The translations under genes and the position numbers were made by a program. From an uncultured Erysipelotrichaceae bacterium (lineage in GTDB: Bacteria > Bacillota_I > Bacilli_A > Erysipelotrichales > Erysipelotrichaceae): DNA of 6,021 nt. This document shows, piece after piece, positions 1 to 5,613 of this stretch; within the stretch, counting starts at the first letter, position 1, and each line of letters begins with the position of its first letter. The stretch is taken from assembly GCA_937902945.1 (NCBI GenBank), contig CALEMD010000336.1, positions 1 to 6,021 on the forward strand, read 5' to 3'. The notes beneath the pieces were generated by a model. It ran no database searches. It worked only from the letters and a program-made list of their open reading frames with translations, and had not been told where the DNA came from.

Positions 1-1070
1 GTATGACCTCTCTTGCAAGGGATACTCTTAACAAGCCCGATGAGGTTGATCATTACCTATCGAATATAACGCAATCATCAAATTATCTGATGACTCTGAT
101 CAATGACTGTCTTGATCTTGAAAAGATCAACAGCGGAAAAATGGAATTGACGCCGCAGCCTTACTCATATACAGATTTCTATAACAATATGATCGGTGTT
201 ATTGAACCGTTATGCCAGCAGAAATCCATTGTTCTTTCTGTCACTAAACCGATCGGCACAGAACCGATTATACTTGCCGACAAAATACGTATTGAACAGA
301 TTTATTACAACCTGCTTACCAATGCTGTAAAGTTCACTCCTATCGGTGGAAAGATCGAGCTCATTACCACATGTCTTGGCGTAAAAGATGGATATATTAC
401 CAATGAATCCATCATCAGAGACAACGGCATAGGCATGAGCAAAGAATTCCAGATGCATATGTATGACACCTTCTCTCAGGAGGCAAACAGCATCACTCCT
501 GATTATGAAGGTTCCGGGCTAGGCCTTGCTATTGTCAAGCGTCTTTGCGAAATGATGGATGCAAAGATATCAGTGACAAGTGAGCTGAAACACGGAACAG
601 AGTTCAAGCTTCTGTTTACTCTGCCAGCGGCATCTCCTTCAGACATGACTGAAAAAGACACTAAAGCCGAGATTCCAATGGATGTTCTCAAAGGAAGACG
701 GATACTATTGGCAGAAGATCATCCAGTCAATGCTATGATCACTGTTAAGCTTCTTGAAAAAGCAGGTGTAACTGCTGTTACTGCTGAAAACGGAAAAGAA
801 GCCGTTGATAGATTCAATTCCGCTACAGATCATTACTTCGATGCAATACTCATGGATATCCGCATGCCGATCATGAATGGGATTGAAGCGGCCAAAGCCA
901 TCCGCAGAAGCGGAAAGAAAGACGCAGAAACCATTCCAATCATTGCCATGACTGCCAATGCATTCGATACAGACGTTCGTGCTTCTTTGCAGGCAGGGAT
1001 GAATGCGCATCTTTCAAAACCGATTGAACCGGAAAAGCTTTATGAAACTCTAGCAGCACTGATTAAATAG
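1..1070 (+). CDS. Hybrid sensor histidine kinase/response regulator, C-terminal part (5' end outside window)
   Basis: The gene is cut by the left edge: bases 1-2 are the end of a codon (likely Gly) before the ATG at 3, and the first residues (MTSLAR) match the stretch that follows the H-box in HisKA domains, so this Met is internal and the phospho-accepting His lies just upstream. Visible residues, counted from that Met: remainder of the HisKA dimerisation helices (1-50); HATPase_c with N-box NLLTNAVKF (103-111), G1 box DNGIGM (140-145) and G2 box GSGLGLA (170-176); a linker; then a receiver (231-355) with acidic pair E238/D239, phospho-acceptor D285 in LMDIRMP, T317 and K339. The kinase would autophosphorylate and pass phosphate to its own receiver; no Hpt or DNA-binding domain follows, so the final target is elsewhere. 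The sensing part is not visible. It ends with TAG and is followed by a hairpin terminator. Confidence 0.93.
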   Translation, partial: MTSLARDTLNKPDEVDHYLSNITQSSNYLMTLINDCLDLEKINSGKMELTPQPYSYTDFYNNMIGVIEPLCQQKSIVLSVTKPIGTEPIILADKIRIEQIYYNLLTNAVKFTPIGGKIELITTCLGVKDGYITNESIIRDNGIGMSKEFQMHMYDTFSQEANSITPDYEGSGLGLAIVKRLCEMMDAKISVTSELKHGTEFKLLFTLPAASPSDMTEKDTKAEIPMDVLKGRRILLAEDHPVNAMITVKLLEKAGVTAVTAENGKEAVDRFNSATDHYFDAILMDIRMPIMNGIEAAKAIRRSGKKDAETIPIIAMTANAFDTDVRASLQAGMNAHLSKPIEPEKLYETLAALIK

Positions 1071-1139
1071 TTCAGCAGATTATCCGCTGCAGCCATTGAG
1101 AACAATAAAAACTCGACAAGAACCCATACGAAACAAGGA

Positions 1140-1167
1140 AACGCCTTAACGGGCTTGTTAAGGCGTT
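1140..1167. terminator. Probable bidirectional intrinsic terminator between convergent genes
   Basis: Perfect 11-bp inverted repeat (AACGCCTTAAC at 1140-1150, GTTAAGGCGTT at 1157-1167) with a 6-nt loop. It lies 70 bp after the kinase stop and 66 bp before the end of the minus-strand toxin gene, so it can serve both. The T-rich tails are weak on both strands (CACTTTTC on plus, TCCTTGTTTC on minus), so termination efficiency is uncertain. Confidence 0.6.
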
Positions 1168-1233
1168 CACTTTTCAGTCGTTGCTGCTTCATAGAAAATA
1201 TAGACATTCATTGCGTATCTTGACCCACGGCTT

Positions 1234-1548
1234 CTATTTTTCCAGTTTCTTTTCATAATCACGTCTGACATAAATGACTCGTGCTATCGTAACCGTTTGA
1301 GACGGTTCATCTACCCAATAGAACATCAGGTAGTTCTCTACCAGAAGTCTGCGATACTCACGCTGTAACAGTCTGATTGGCTGATAGGCGGAGTTTGCAT
1401 AAGGAAAGGCCGAGATACCATCAGCAGATTCTACAAGCTTCACAGAGATCCATTCAGCGGCAGACGGGTTTTGCAGTTCGTGGCTGATATAGCGGGCAAT
1501 CTCCGCCATATCTTGCAGCGCAATCGGCAGATATTCCAGCTTATACAT
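1234..1548 (-). CDS. Type II toxin, RelE/ParE superfamily
   Basis: This 104-residue protein has the length and layout of RelE/ParE toxins. An N-terminal beta strand (YKLEYLPIA) leads into a helix with the ParE-type pattern of acidic and hydrophobic residues (DMAEIARYI) and a second helix after NPSAAE. The C-terminal sheet holds YRRLLVENYLMFYWVD and VTIARVIYVRRDYE, matching the family's conserved basic/aromatic strands. RelE-like members cleave mRNA on the ribosome and ParE-like members act on gyrase; the sequence alone does not decide which. Its ATG overlaps the antitoxin stop by one base (TAATG at 1546-1550), so it is probably made by translational coupling; no good SD of its own is visible. 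The reading frame is intact with no disruption. Confidence 0.88.
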   Translation of the reverse strand: MYKLEYLPIALQDMAEIARYISHELQNPSAAEWISVKLVESADGISAFPYANSAYQPIRLLQREYRRLLVENYLMFYWVDEPSQTVTIARVIYVRRDYEKKLEK

Positions 1549-1820
1549 TACTTCGCGTCTCTGATCGCTTCCCGCATGGCTTTCAGCACATCTTTGGAGG
1601 AATACCGTTTATCCGTCAGAGCAGCTTCTTTTTCAGCGGCTTGGAGCTTGAAATATACCTCACTGTCAAATTGCAGATTTTCAAATGCTTCCATGCTTAA
1701 CACGACCATATCGCCATAGCCATTCTTTGTCAAAAACACAGGCTTTTCCGTTTCGTGTACAATCTTGGAAATCTCCGAAAAATTGTTTCTCAAATCAGAG
1801 ACGGGTCTAATCGTATCCAT
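1548..1820 (-). CDS. Type II antitoxin, Phd/YefM family
   Basis: A 90-residue protein with the Phd/YefM fold signature: an N-terminal DNA-binding part (MDTIRPVSDLRNNFSEISK; 'pvSdlR.nfsei' is typical), then the strand/turn VHETEKPVFLTKNG, and VVLSMEAFENLQ (39-50). The charged C-terminal helix (about 55-90, rich in E, K and A) is where such antitoxins wrap their toxin. The ATG at 1820 has a strong SD (AGGAGGTG, 1826-1833) at 5-nt spacing, which fixes the start. It is the first gene of a two-gene minus-strand operon with the toxin. In this family the antitoxin, or antitoxin-toxin complex, represses its own promoter; the palindrome at 1839-1864 is the likely site. Confidence 0.92.
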   Translation of the reverse strand: MDTIRPVSDLRNNFSEISKIVHETEKPVFLTKNGYGDMVVLSMEAFENLQFDSEVYFKLQAAEKEAALTDKRYSSKDVLKAMREAIRDAK

Positions 1821-1838
1821 GACAACACCTCCTGTAAT

Positions 1839-1864
1839 TATTTTAGCGTAATTGCGCTAAAATA
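1839..1864. promoter_or_regulatory. Palindromic operator (and promoter region) of the toxin-antitoxin operon
   Basis: Inverted repeat with perfect 10-bp arms (TATTTTAGCG at 1839-1848, CGCTAAAATA at 1855-1864) and a 6-bp spacer whose centre is AATT. It lies immediately upstream of the antitoxin SD. On the minus strand a possible -10 (TATATT, 1861-1866) overlaps one edge, so bound antitoxin would block polymerase; no convincing -35 was found. The site and role are inferred from symmetry and position. Confidence 0.6.
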
Positions 1865-1873
1865 TAAACCGTT

Positions 1874-2059
1874 TTGTCTATAAAAATAACAGCAGCGGAA
1901 GTACGAACTTATCTAAACTCAAACGGCATTGAAACGGTTATGTACAGCGTCGGCATTACTGAAAACAGCATTAAGAAACATCGCATAATCACTATCTTAA
2001 ATTCTAAATATAGGAATGCGACTGATATCGATCTTTTCCGCAAGTTGCATTTACAATAA
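1874..2059 (+). CDS. Doubtful 61-residue hypothetical protein, possibly a gene remnant
   Basis: An open frame of 61 codons starting at TTG, divergent from the toxin-antitoxin pair. I do not recognise the protein. It is basic, with no membrane segment and no motif I can name. An in-frame TAA at 1865-1867 prevents extension upstream, and there is no SD before the TTG: the preceding bases are the toxin-antitoxin operator. The composition looks protein-like (e.g. EVRTYLNSNGIET near the start, IDLFRKLHL at the end), so it could be the tail of a gene whose front was lost when the toxin-antitoxin module arrived. It may equally be chance. Confidence 0.25.
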   Translation: MSIKITAAEVRTYLNSNGIETVMYSVGITENSIKKHRIITILNSKYRNATDIDLFRKLHLQ

Positions 2060-2076
2060 TATGAAATGTTCAAGCC

Positions 2077-2119
2077 CTATTTCTTTTGTTTTTCGCCAGA
2101 ATACGGCAGCGAGAAATAG
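2077..2119. repeat. Imperfect inverted repeat in the intergenic region
   Basis: CTATTTCT (2077-2084) and AGAAATAG (2112-2119) are perfect 8-bp complements 27 bp apart, with a smaller nested pair (GCC at 2095-2097, GGC at 2105-2107). No T-tract follows on either strand, so this is not a good intrinsic terminator. It lies between the doubtful frame ending at 2059 and the MATE promoter. Function unknown; chance cannot be excluded in AT-rich DNA. Confidence 0.3.
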
Positions 2120-2169
2120 TATATATGTTATATAATCTGGGTTCTTCGGGGTTTTATGCAAAATGATAT

Positions 2170-2197
2170 TTGACATAATTCTAAAAATCATTAGAAT
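2170..2197 (+). promoter_or_regulatory. Sigma-A-type promoter for the MATE efflux gene
   Basis: A perfect -35 (TTGACA, 2170-2175), 16-bp spacer and -10 TAGAAT (2192-2197, 5 of 6 to consensus). Transcription would start near 2204, leaving a leader of about 105 nt before the MATE ATG. No other gene lies between this promoter and the downstream terminator. A consensus TATAAT also occurs at 2131-2136 but has no matching -35. Confidence 0.65.
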
Positions 2198-2212
2198 AAT
2201 AAACGCTCACAC

Positions 2213-2238
2213 GGAGGCAAATCATTCATAGGAAATGA
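2213..2238 (+). other. Possible leader mini-cistron (SD plus 4-codon frame) before the attenuator
   Basis: A consensus SD (GGAGG, 2213-2217) sits in the leader with no ordinary gene behind it. Six bases later comes ATT CAT AGG AAA TGA (2224-2238), a 4-codon frame if the rare start ATT is used. Alternatively ATG at 2235 opens a 6-codon frame (MISRIR, TGA at 2253-2255), but it is 17 nt from the SD. The first frame ends 2 nt before the terminator's 5' arm and the second runs across it, so a ribosome paused here would block that arm. The function is inference. Confidence 0.25.
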
Positions 2239-2244
2239 TAAGCC
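2219..2244 (+). promoter_or_regulatory. Leader hairpin competing with the attenuator stem
   Basis: ATCATT (2221-2226) pairs with AATGAT (2234-2239) around a 7-nt loop. Beyond a symmetric AA/AA internal loop, GGC (2216-2218) can pair with GCC (2242-2244). The last three bases belong to the 5' arm of the terminator, so the full form of this helix and the complete terminator stem exclude one another at their base. It is too small to match any large riboswitch class I know. Confidence 0.35.
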
Positions 2245-2291
2245 GGATAAGGTGACAGACTGAGACGTCTGTTCGCTTTATTCGGCTTTTT
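2241..2291 (+). terminator. Strong intrinsic terminator in the MATE leader (probable attenuator)
   Basis: A long stem of about 21 pairs: 2241-2252 with 2276-2287 (two G-U pairs), 2253-2254 with 2274-2275, one bulged T at 2273, then ACAGAC (2255-2260) with GTCTGT (2267-2272) around a 6-nt loop. It is followed by TTTTT (2287-2291). It ends only 4 nt before the MATE SD (GAGGAGG, 2296-2302) and lies downstream of a good promoter with no complete gene between them. This is the arrangement of premature-termination control. It could instead simply end transcription coming from upstream. Confidence 0.75.
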
Positions 2292-2309
2292 ATATGAGGA
2301 GGACAGGAT

Positions 2310-3629
2310 ATGGATCTGCTGAATGGGAATATCAAAAAAATCTATCTCAAATATTTAACTGCATCATTTGGAAGTGCATTGATTTCATCTATATATGGGG
2401 TTGTCGATATGGCAATGGTTGGGCAGTATCATGGTCCTTCCGGCAGTGCTGCCATGGCTATTGTTGCCCCAATATGGAACATACTCTACAGTTTTGGACT
2501 TCAGATAGGAATCGGCGGTTCTGTATTGATGAGCAACAGCAGAGGACGTCACGAAGATACAAAACGGCAGAATGAATACTTTACGGTAGCTGTCATACTG
2601 ACAGCAGCGGTAAGCATACTTCTGTGGATCGGATTGATTCTATTTGAAGAACCCCTGCTCACACTATTTGGTGCCAATGAAACATTGATGCCTTTAGCAA
2701 AGCAGTATCTGATTCCAATCCGCTTTACTGTACCAGTCTTTCTTATTACCCAGCTTCTGTCTGCATTCCTGCGCAATGACAGCGATCCAGACCTAGCCAC
2801 AAAAGCTGTTATGGCCGGCGGCTTGATCAATGTTTTCGGAGATTACTTTCTGGTATTCACCTGCAATCTTGGCATTTTAGGTGCTGCTATTGCAACAGTC
2901 GGAAGTGCTTCCGTCTCCGTACTGGTTATGCTGACACATTTCAGAAGCCGCAAAAATACGCTGAAACTTACATATCCTTCTGCATTCATGGCTAAGACAA
3001 AGCAGGTATTCACCACTGGTTTTTCTACATTCTTTATCGATATTGCCATGGGATTTATTACGGTTCTATTCAATCGGCAGATCATGAAGTATCTAGGAAC
3101 AGATGCATTATCTGTATATGGCATCATCGTCAATATCTCTACCTTTGTTCAGTGCTGTGCATATGGCATAGGACAGGCTTCTCAGCCGATCCTCTGTGTC
3201 AATTACGGTGCCGGCAAAGCAGAACGCATTAAGACTCTTCTTCACTGCAATATTCTGACAGCTGCTATTGTCAGCGCTGTATGGCTTCTTCTAGCCATGT
3301 GCTTTCCAAACGGATTCGTTTATATTTTCATGACACCGACGGAATCTGTATTGGCAATAGCACCTTCTATAATCCGAGCATACGCTCTGTCTTTCCTGTT
3401 TCTTCCTTTCAACATCTATGCAACATATTATTTTCAATCCATAATGCAGCCAACCGTTTCCTTCACCATCTCCCTGCTTCGCGTAGCTTTGATCAGCGGA
3501 CTTCTTATCATCATACTTCCTATGCTATTTACAAGCAGTGCTCTTTGGTATGCAATGCCAATAGCGGAGCTCTTAACAGCCGTCTTCGCAGCTTATGAAA
3601 TCAAGAATACAGATATGCATGCAGCCTGA
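2310..3629 (+). CDS. MATE family multidrug efflux transporter
   Basis: A full-length 439-residue inner-membrane protein with about 12 hydrophobic segments in two homologous halves (roughly 12-209 and 237-428), as expected for Na+- or H+-coupled MATE pumps that export cationic drugs and dyes. Family marks: MDLLNGNI at the start; R155NDSDPDLA in the loop before TM5 with N174 and D178 (GLINVFGDYFLVF); and in the second half GIGQASQPI with NYGAGK (298-303). The N-half hydrophilic loop near 76-90 and the central linker (210-232, rich in K/R) fit cytoplasmic loops. The ATG at 2310 has SD GAGGAGG at 7-nt spacing; another frame offset upstream does not share this. It appears to be transcribed from 2170-2197 through an attenuator. 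No clear terminator lies between it and the following regulator gene. The transported substrate cannot be told from sequence. Confidence 0.95.
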   Translation: MDLLNGNIKKIYLKYLTASFGSALISSIYGVVDMAMVGQYHGPSGSAAMAIVAPIWNILYSFGLQIGIGGSVLMSNSRGRHEDTKRQNEYFTVAVILTAAVSILLWIGLILFEEPLLTLFGANETLMPLAKQYLIPIRFTVPVFLITQLLSAFLRNDSDPDLATKAVMAGGLINVFGDYFLVFTCNLGILGAAIATVGSASVSVLVMLTHFRSRKNTLKLTYPSAFMAKTKQVFTTGFSTFFIDIAMGFITVLFNRQIMKYLGTDALSVYGIIVNISTFVQCCAYGIGQASQPILCVNYGAGKAERIKTLLHCNILTAAIVSAVWLLLAMCFPNGFVYIFMTPTESVLAIAPSIIRAYALSFLFLPFNIYATYYFQSIMQPTVSFTISLLRVALISGLLIIILPMLFTSSALWYAMPIAELLTAVFAAYEIKNTDMHAA

Positions 3630-3664
3630 CATCTATCTTGATTTTCTTTCCCGATGATCATAAC

Positions 3665-3702
3665 GTTCAAAGCTCTGCTATGATGGTTTAAGTACTTGAA
3701 CG
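3665..3702 (+). promoter_or_regulatory. Extended -10 promoter overlapped by a phased operator for the arsR-type operon
   Basis: An extended -10 (TGC TATGAT, 3676-3684) lies 29 bp before the regulator's ATG; the -35 is poor, as is common with extended -10 promoters. Right after it is a 16-bp near-perfect palindrome GTTTAAGTACTTGAAC (3686-3701, one mismatched pair). A third half-site GTTCAA (3665-3670) lies exactly 21 bp upstream of the first palindrome half, about two helical turns, on the other side of the -10. The arrangement suits autorepression by the winged-helix dimer encoded next. Binding is inferred. Confidence 0.6.
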
Positions 3703-3713
3703 GAAGGACATAT

Positions 3714-4073
3714 ATGAACAGCTTGGAAAAGGAAATACAGAAAACTGAAGATGCATTCAAAAACTGTCAGAAATCTTTAATAGCTTTGGGTGATGAGAAT
3801 CGACAGCACCTCATACTTGAAATGATGAAGATGGGGTCCTGTCAAGGAGTCCGCGTTGGTGAAATTACAAAACAGACACATCTTTCCAGACCTGCAGTAT
3901 CTCACCATCTTCAGATTCTGAAGGAAGCTGGAATCATTCAGATGCGCAAAGAAGGCACAAAGCATTACTACTATTTCGATGCTGACCCAAAAGCAATGAA
4001 TCAACTATTAGTTCTTGTAACACAGATTCAGAAAATTATGGGCATTCTGCCGAAAAGAGATTGCAATGATTAA
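3714..4073 (+). CDS. ArsR/SmtB-type winged-helix transcriptional regulator
   Basis: A 119-residue single-domain protein. The helix-turn-helix is clear: ALGDENRQHLILEMM (helix 2), VGEITKQTHLSRPAVSHHLQILKEAGII (helices 3-4, recognition helix RPAVSHHLQIL), then the wing MRKEGTKHYYYF; a C-terminal helix (about 92-110) would make the dimer contact. I chose ATG at 3714 because SD GGAAGGA (3702-3708) stands 5 nt before it; an in-frame TTG at 3696 is inside the operator palindrome and has no SD. The cysteine box ELCVCDL of metal-sensing ArsR members is absent: the same place reads GVRVGEI, with a single Cys three residues before it. It is therefore probably not a classical alpha-3 metal sensor; the ligand is unknown. 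Its last 8 bases overlap the hydrolase gene, so it likely represses its own operon. Confidence 0.9.
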   Translation: MNSLEKEIQKTEDAFKNCQKSLIALGDENRQHLILEMMKMGSCQGVRVGEITKQTHLSRPAVSHHLQILKEAGIIQMRKEGTKHYYYFDADPKAMNQLLVLVTQIQKIMGILPKRDCND

Positions 4074-4872
4074 GATACATATATTTCATACAGGCAAAGT
4101 GATTGTGGATCCTGCAATTCCTTATAAGAATAAGAATCCATTCGCCTTCACCGGTCTGTTCCGTGATCCAAACAATAAAATTACACTGGCTGTATCAAGT
4201 TATCTGATTGAACACCCAAAAGGAAATATTCTAATTGATACGGGATGGGATTCAAAATATGCGTATGAGCGTCCTTCCCGTTTCTTTGGAATATTAGATA
4301 AAATCAGTACTGCTTCAATTCAGAAAAATGAAGGGATCGATCAGAAACTGCAAAGCGTTGGCATACGGCCAGAAGAGCTGAAATGTGTATTCTTCAGTCA
4401 TCTTGATTTTGATCATACCAGCGGCATCCGTCTTGTAAAGAACGCACCATGCTTTAAAGCATCTGCACAAGAACTGAAAGATGCGGACAGCAATTTCTTC
4501 CGTTATGCAAAGGATACGTGGAAAGATGTGCATATCCAGCCTTTTGAGTTTGCAGACTCCGGAATCGGACCGGTCGGCCGTTCCTATGATGTGTTCAATG
4601 ATGGCAGCATCCAATTGATCAATACCCCGGGGCATTCGCACGGTCACTGCAGCGTAAGAGTTGAAGCCAACGGAAAATATATCATCCTTGCAGGTGATGC
4701 TGCATATACGCAGCGCTCAATCCGCGAAGAGATTATTCCAGGACTTACTGTCAGCAGCAGATCAGCAAAGCAATCCATAGCATGGCTGCACCAATGCGCC
4801 AATGACCCTACATGTCTTTTGGTTGCACCGAATCACGATCCAGAAATAAATGAACAGACCATTGTTCTGTAA
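4066..4872 (+). CDS. MBL-fold metallohydrolase, AHL-lactonase-like
   Basis: A 268-residue cytoplasmic protein with no signal peptide and the metallo-beta-lactamase fold layout of the N-acyl homoserine lactonase-like group. An N-terminal strand part reads SSYLIEHPKGNILIDTGWD (44-62). Metal motif 1 is H112-L-D114-F-D116-H117, motif 2 is TPGHSHGH with H190, then D211 in LAGDAAYT and H257 in NHDP. D114 replaces the second His of the usual HxHxDH; such H-x-D-x-D-H variants exist in this superfamily, and two-metal binding remains plausible. Substrate could be a lactone or another ester-like compound; sequence does not settle it. The ATG overlaps the regulator stop (ATGATTAA, 4066-4073), indicating translational coupling, and no separate promoter is seen. 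Quorum quenching is only one possible role. Confidence 0.88.
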   Translation: MIKIHIFHTGKVIVDPAIPYKNKNPFAFTGLFRDPNNKITLAVSSYLIEHPKGNILIDTGWDSKYAYERPSRFFGILDKISTASIQKNEGIDQKLQSVGIRPEELKCVFFSHLDFDHTSGIRLVKNAPCFKASAQELKDADSNFFRYAKDTWKDVHIQPFEFADSGIGPVGRSYDVFNDGSIQLINTPGHSHGHCSVRVEANGKYIILAGDAAYTQRSIREEIIPGLTVSSRSAKQSIAWLHQCANDPTCLLVAPNHDPEINEQTIVL

Positions 4873-4881
4873 AGGAGACCT

Positions 4882-5544
4882 ATGAACACTTTAGAAGCAA
4901 TGCAATCAAGACATGCAGTACGCAGTTTCAAAAACCAGAAAATCGACTCCGATACAATTGCTGCATTAAATAATGAAATAGATAGATGCAATAAAGAAAG
5001 CGGACTGCACATTCAATTGATCACAGAAGAGCCTGAAGCCTTCAATAGTTTTCTTGCTCATTATGGAAAGTTTTCCAACTGCAATAACTACTTCGCAATT
5101 GTCGGCAGAAAAGGCAATGAAGAAGCTGCCGGCTACTATGGTGAGCAGCTTGTCCTAAAAGCACAGGAACTAGGATTGAATACATGCTGGGTTGTTCTCA
5201 CCTATAAGAAAAACAAGAAGCGCATTCAGATTGATAATGGAGAAAAGATCATTATTGTTATTGCTCTTGGTTATGGGACAACACAAGGAATACCTCATAA
5301 GTCTAAAGACATGGCTCAGCTATGCACTTGCAAAGCAGATATGCCTGCATGGTTCAGAAACGGCATGGAGGCGGCAATGCTCGCACCAACTGCACTGAAC
5401 CAGCAGAAGTTCATGATAGAGCTCACAGATGATCAAGCAGTAAGTGCAAAAGCACTGAGTGGCATGAATACAGTCCTTGATCTAGGCATTGTTAAATATC
5501 ACTTTGAAATTGGAGCGGGCGTAAACACTTTCAAATGGCTGTAG
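4882..5544 (+). CDS. Nitroreductase family protein (TM1586-like), FMN-dependent
   Basis: A 220-residue protein with the nitroreductase fold of the TM1586-type subfamily. The start EAMQSRHAVRSF (5-16) carries the R10/R14/S15 signature that holds the FMN phosphate. The central GYYGEQLVLKAQELGLNTCWV (84-104) is the helix and strand typical of the group. Toward the end, APTALNQQKF (168-177) and LDLGIVKYHFEIGA (199-212) complete the flavin pocket and dimer surface. Enzymes of this family reduce nitro compounds, quinones or other electrophiles with NAD(P)H; the real substrate is unknown. It is the third gene of the operon: 9 bp after the hydrolase stop, with SD AAAGGAG (4871-4877) overlapping that stop at 4-nt spacing to ATG. 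No convincing terminator follows; only a 5-bp repeat (AATCA/TGATT, about 5548-5563) is seen. Confidence 0.9.
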   Translation: MNTLEAMQSRHAVRSFKNQKIDSDTIAALNNEIDRCNKESGLHIQLITEEPEAFNSFLAHYGKFSNCNNYFAIVGRKGNEEAAGYYGEQLVLKAQELGLNTCWVVLTYKKNKKRIQIDNGEKIIIVIALGYGTTQGIPHKSKDMAQLCTCKADMPAWFRNGMEAAMLAPTALNQQKFMIELTDDQAVSAKALSGMNTVLDLGIVKYHFEIGAGVNTFKWL

Positions 5545-5613
5545 ATTAATCACACAATTGATTGCAGTTCATCCATTATTTTTCTGATTCTATCACAGCA
5601 ATCCGATAACTCG

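Noticed and set aside
2121..2136. TATAAT at 2131-2136 as the main MATE promoter.
   Set aside because: There is no -35 at 16-18 bp spacing and no properly placed extended TGn; the TTGACA/TAGAAT pair downstream is much better.
2204..2290. A known riboswitch aptamer (c-di-GMP-I, mini-ykkC, preQ1, THF, fluoride, ZTP) in the MATE leader.
   Set aside because: GGCAAA...AAGCC briefly recalls the c-di-GMP-I core, but the second stem and conserved bases are missing; consensus elements of the other classes are also absent and the space before the terminator is only about 36 nt.
2294..2575. A plus-strand 93-codon frame overlapping the start of the MATE gene.
   Set aside because: It is out of frame with a clear full-length transporter, and its product shows no family features.
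3696..3713. TTG at 3696 as an upstream start of the ArsR-type regulator (six extra residues).
   Set aside because: It lies inside the operator palindrome and close to the predicted transcription start, with no SD; the ATG at 3714 has a good SD at 5 nt.
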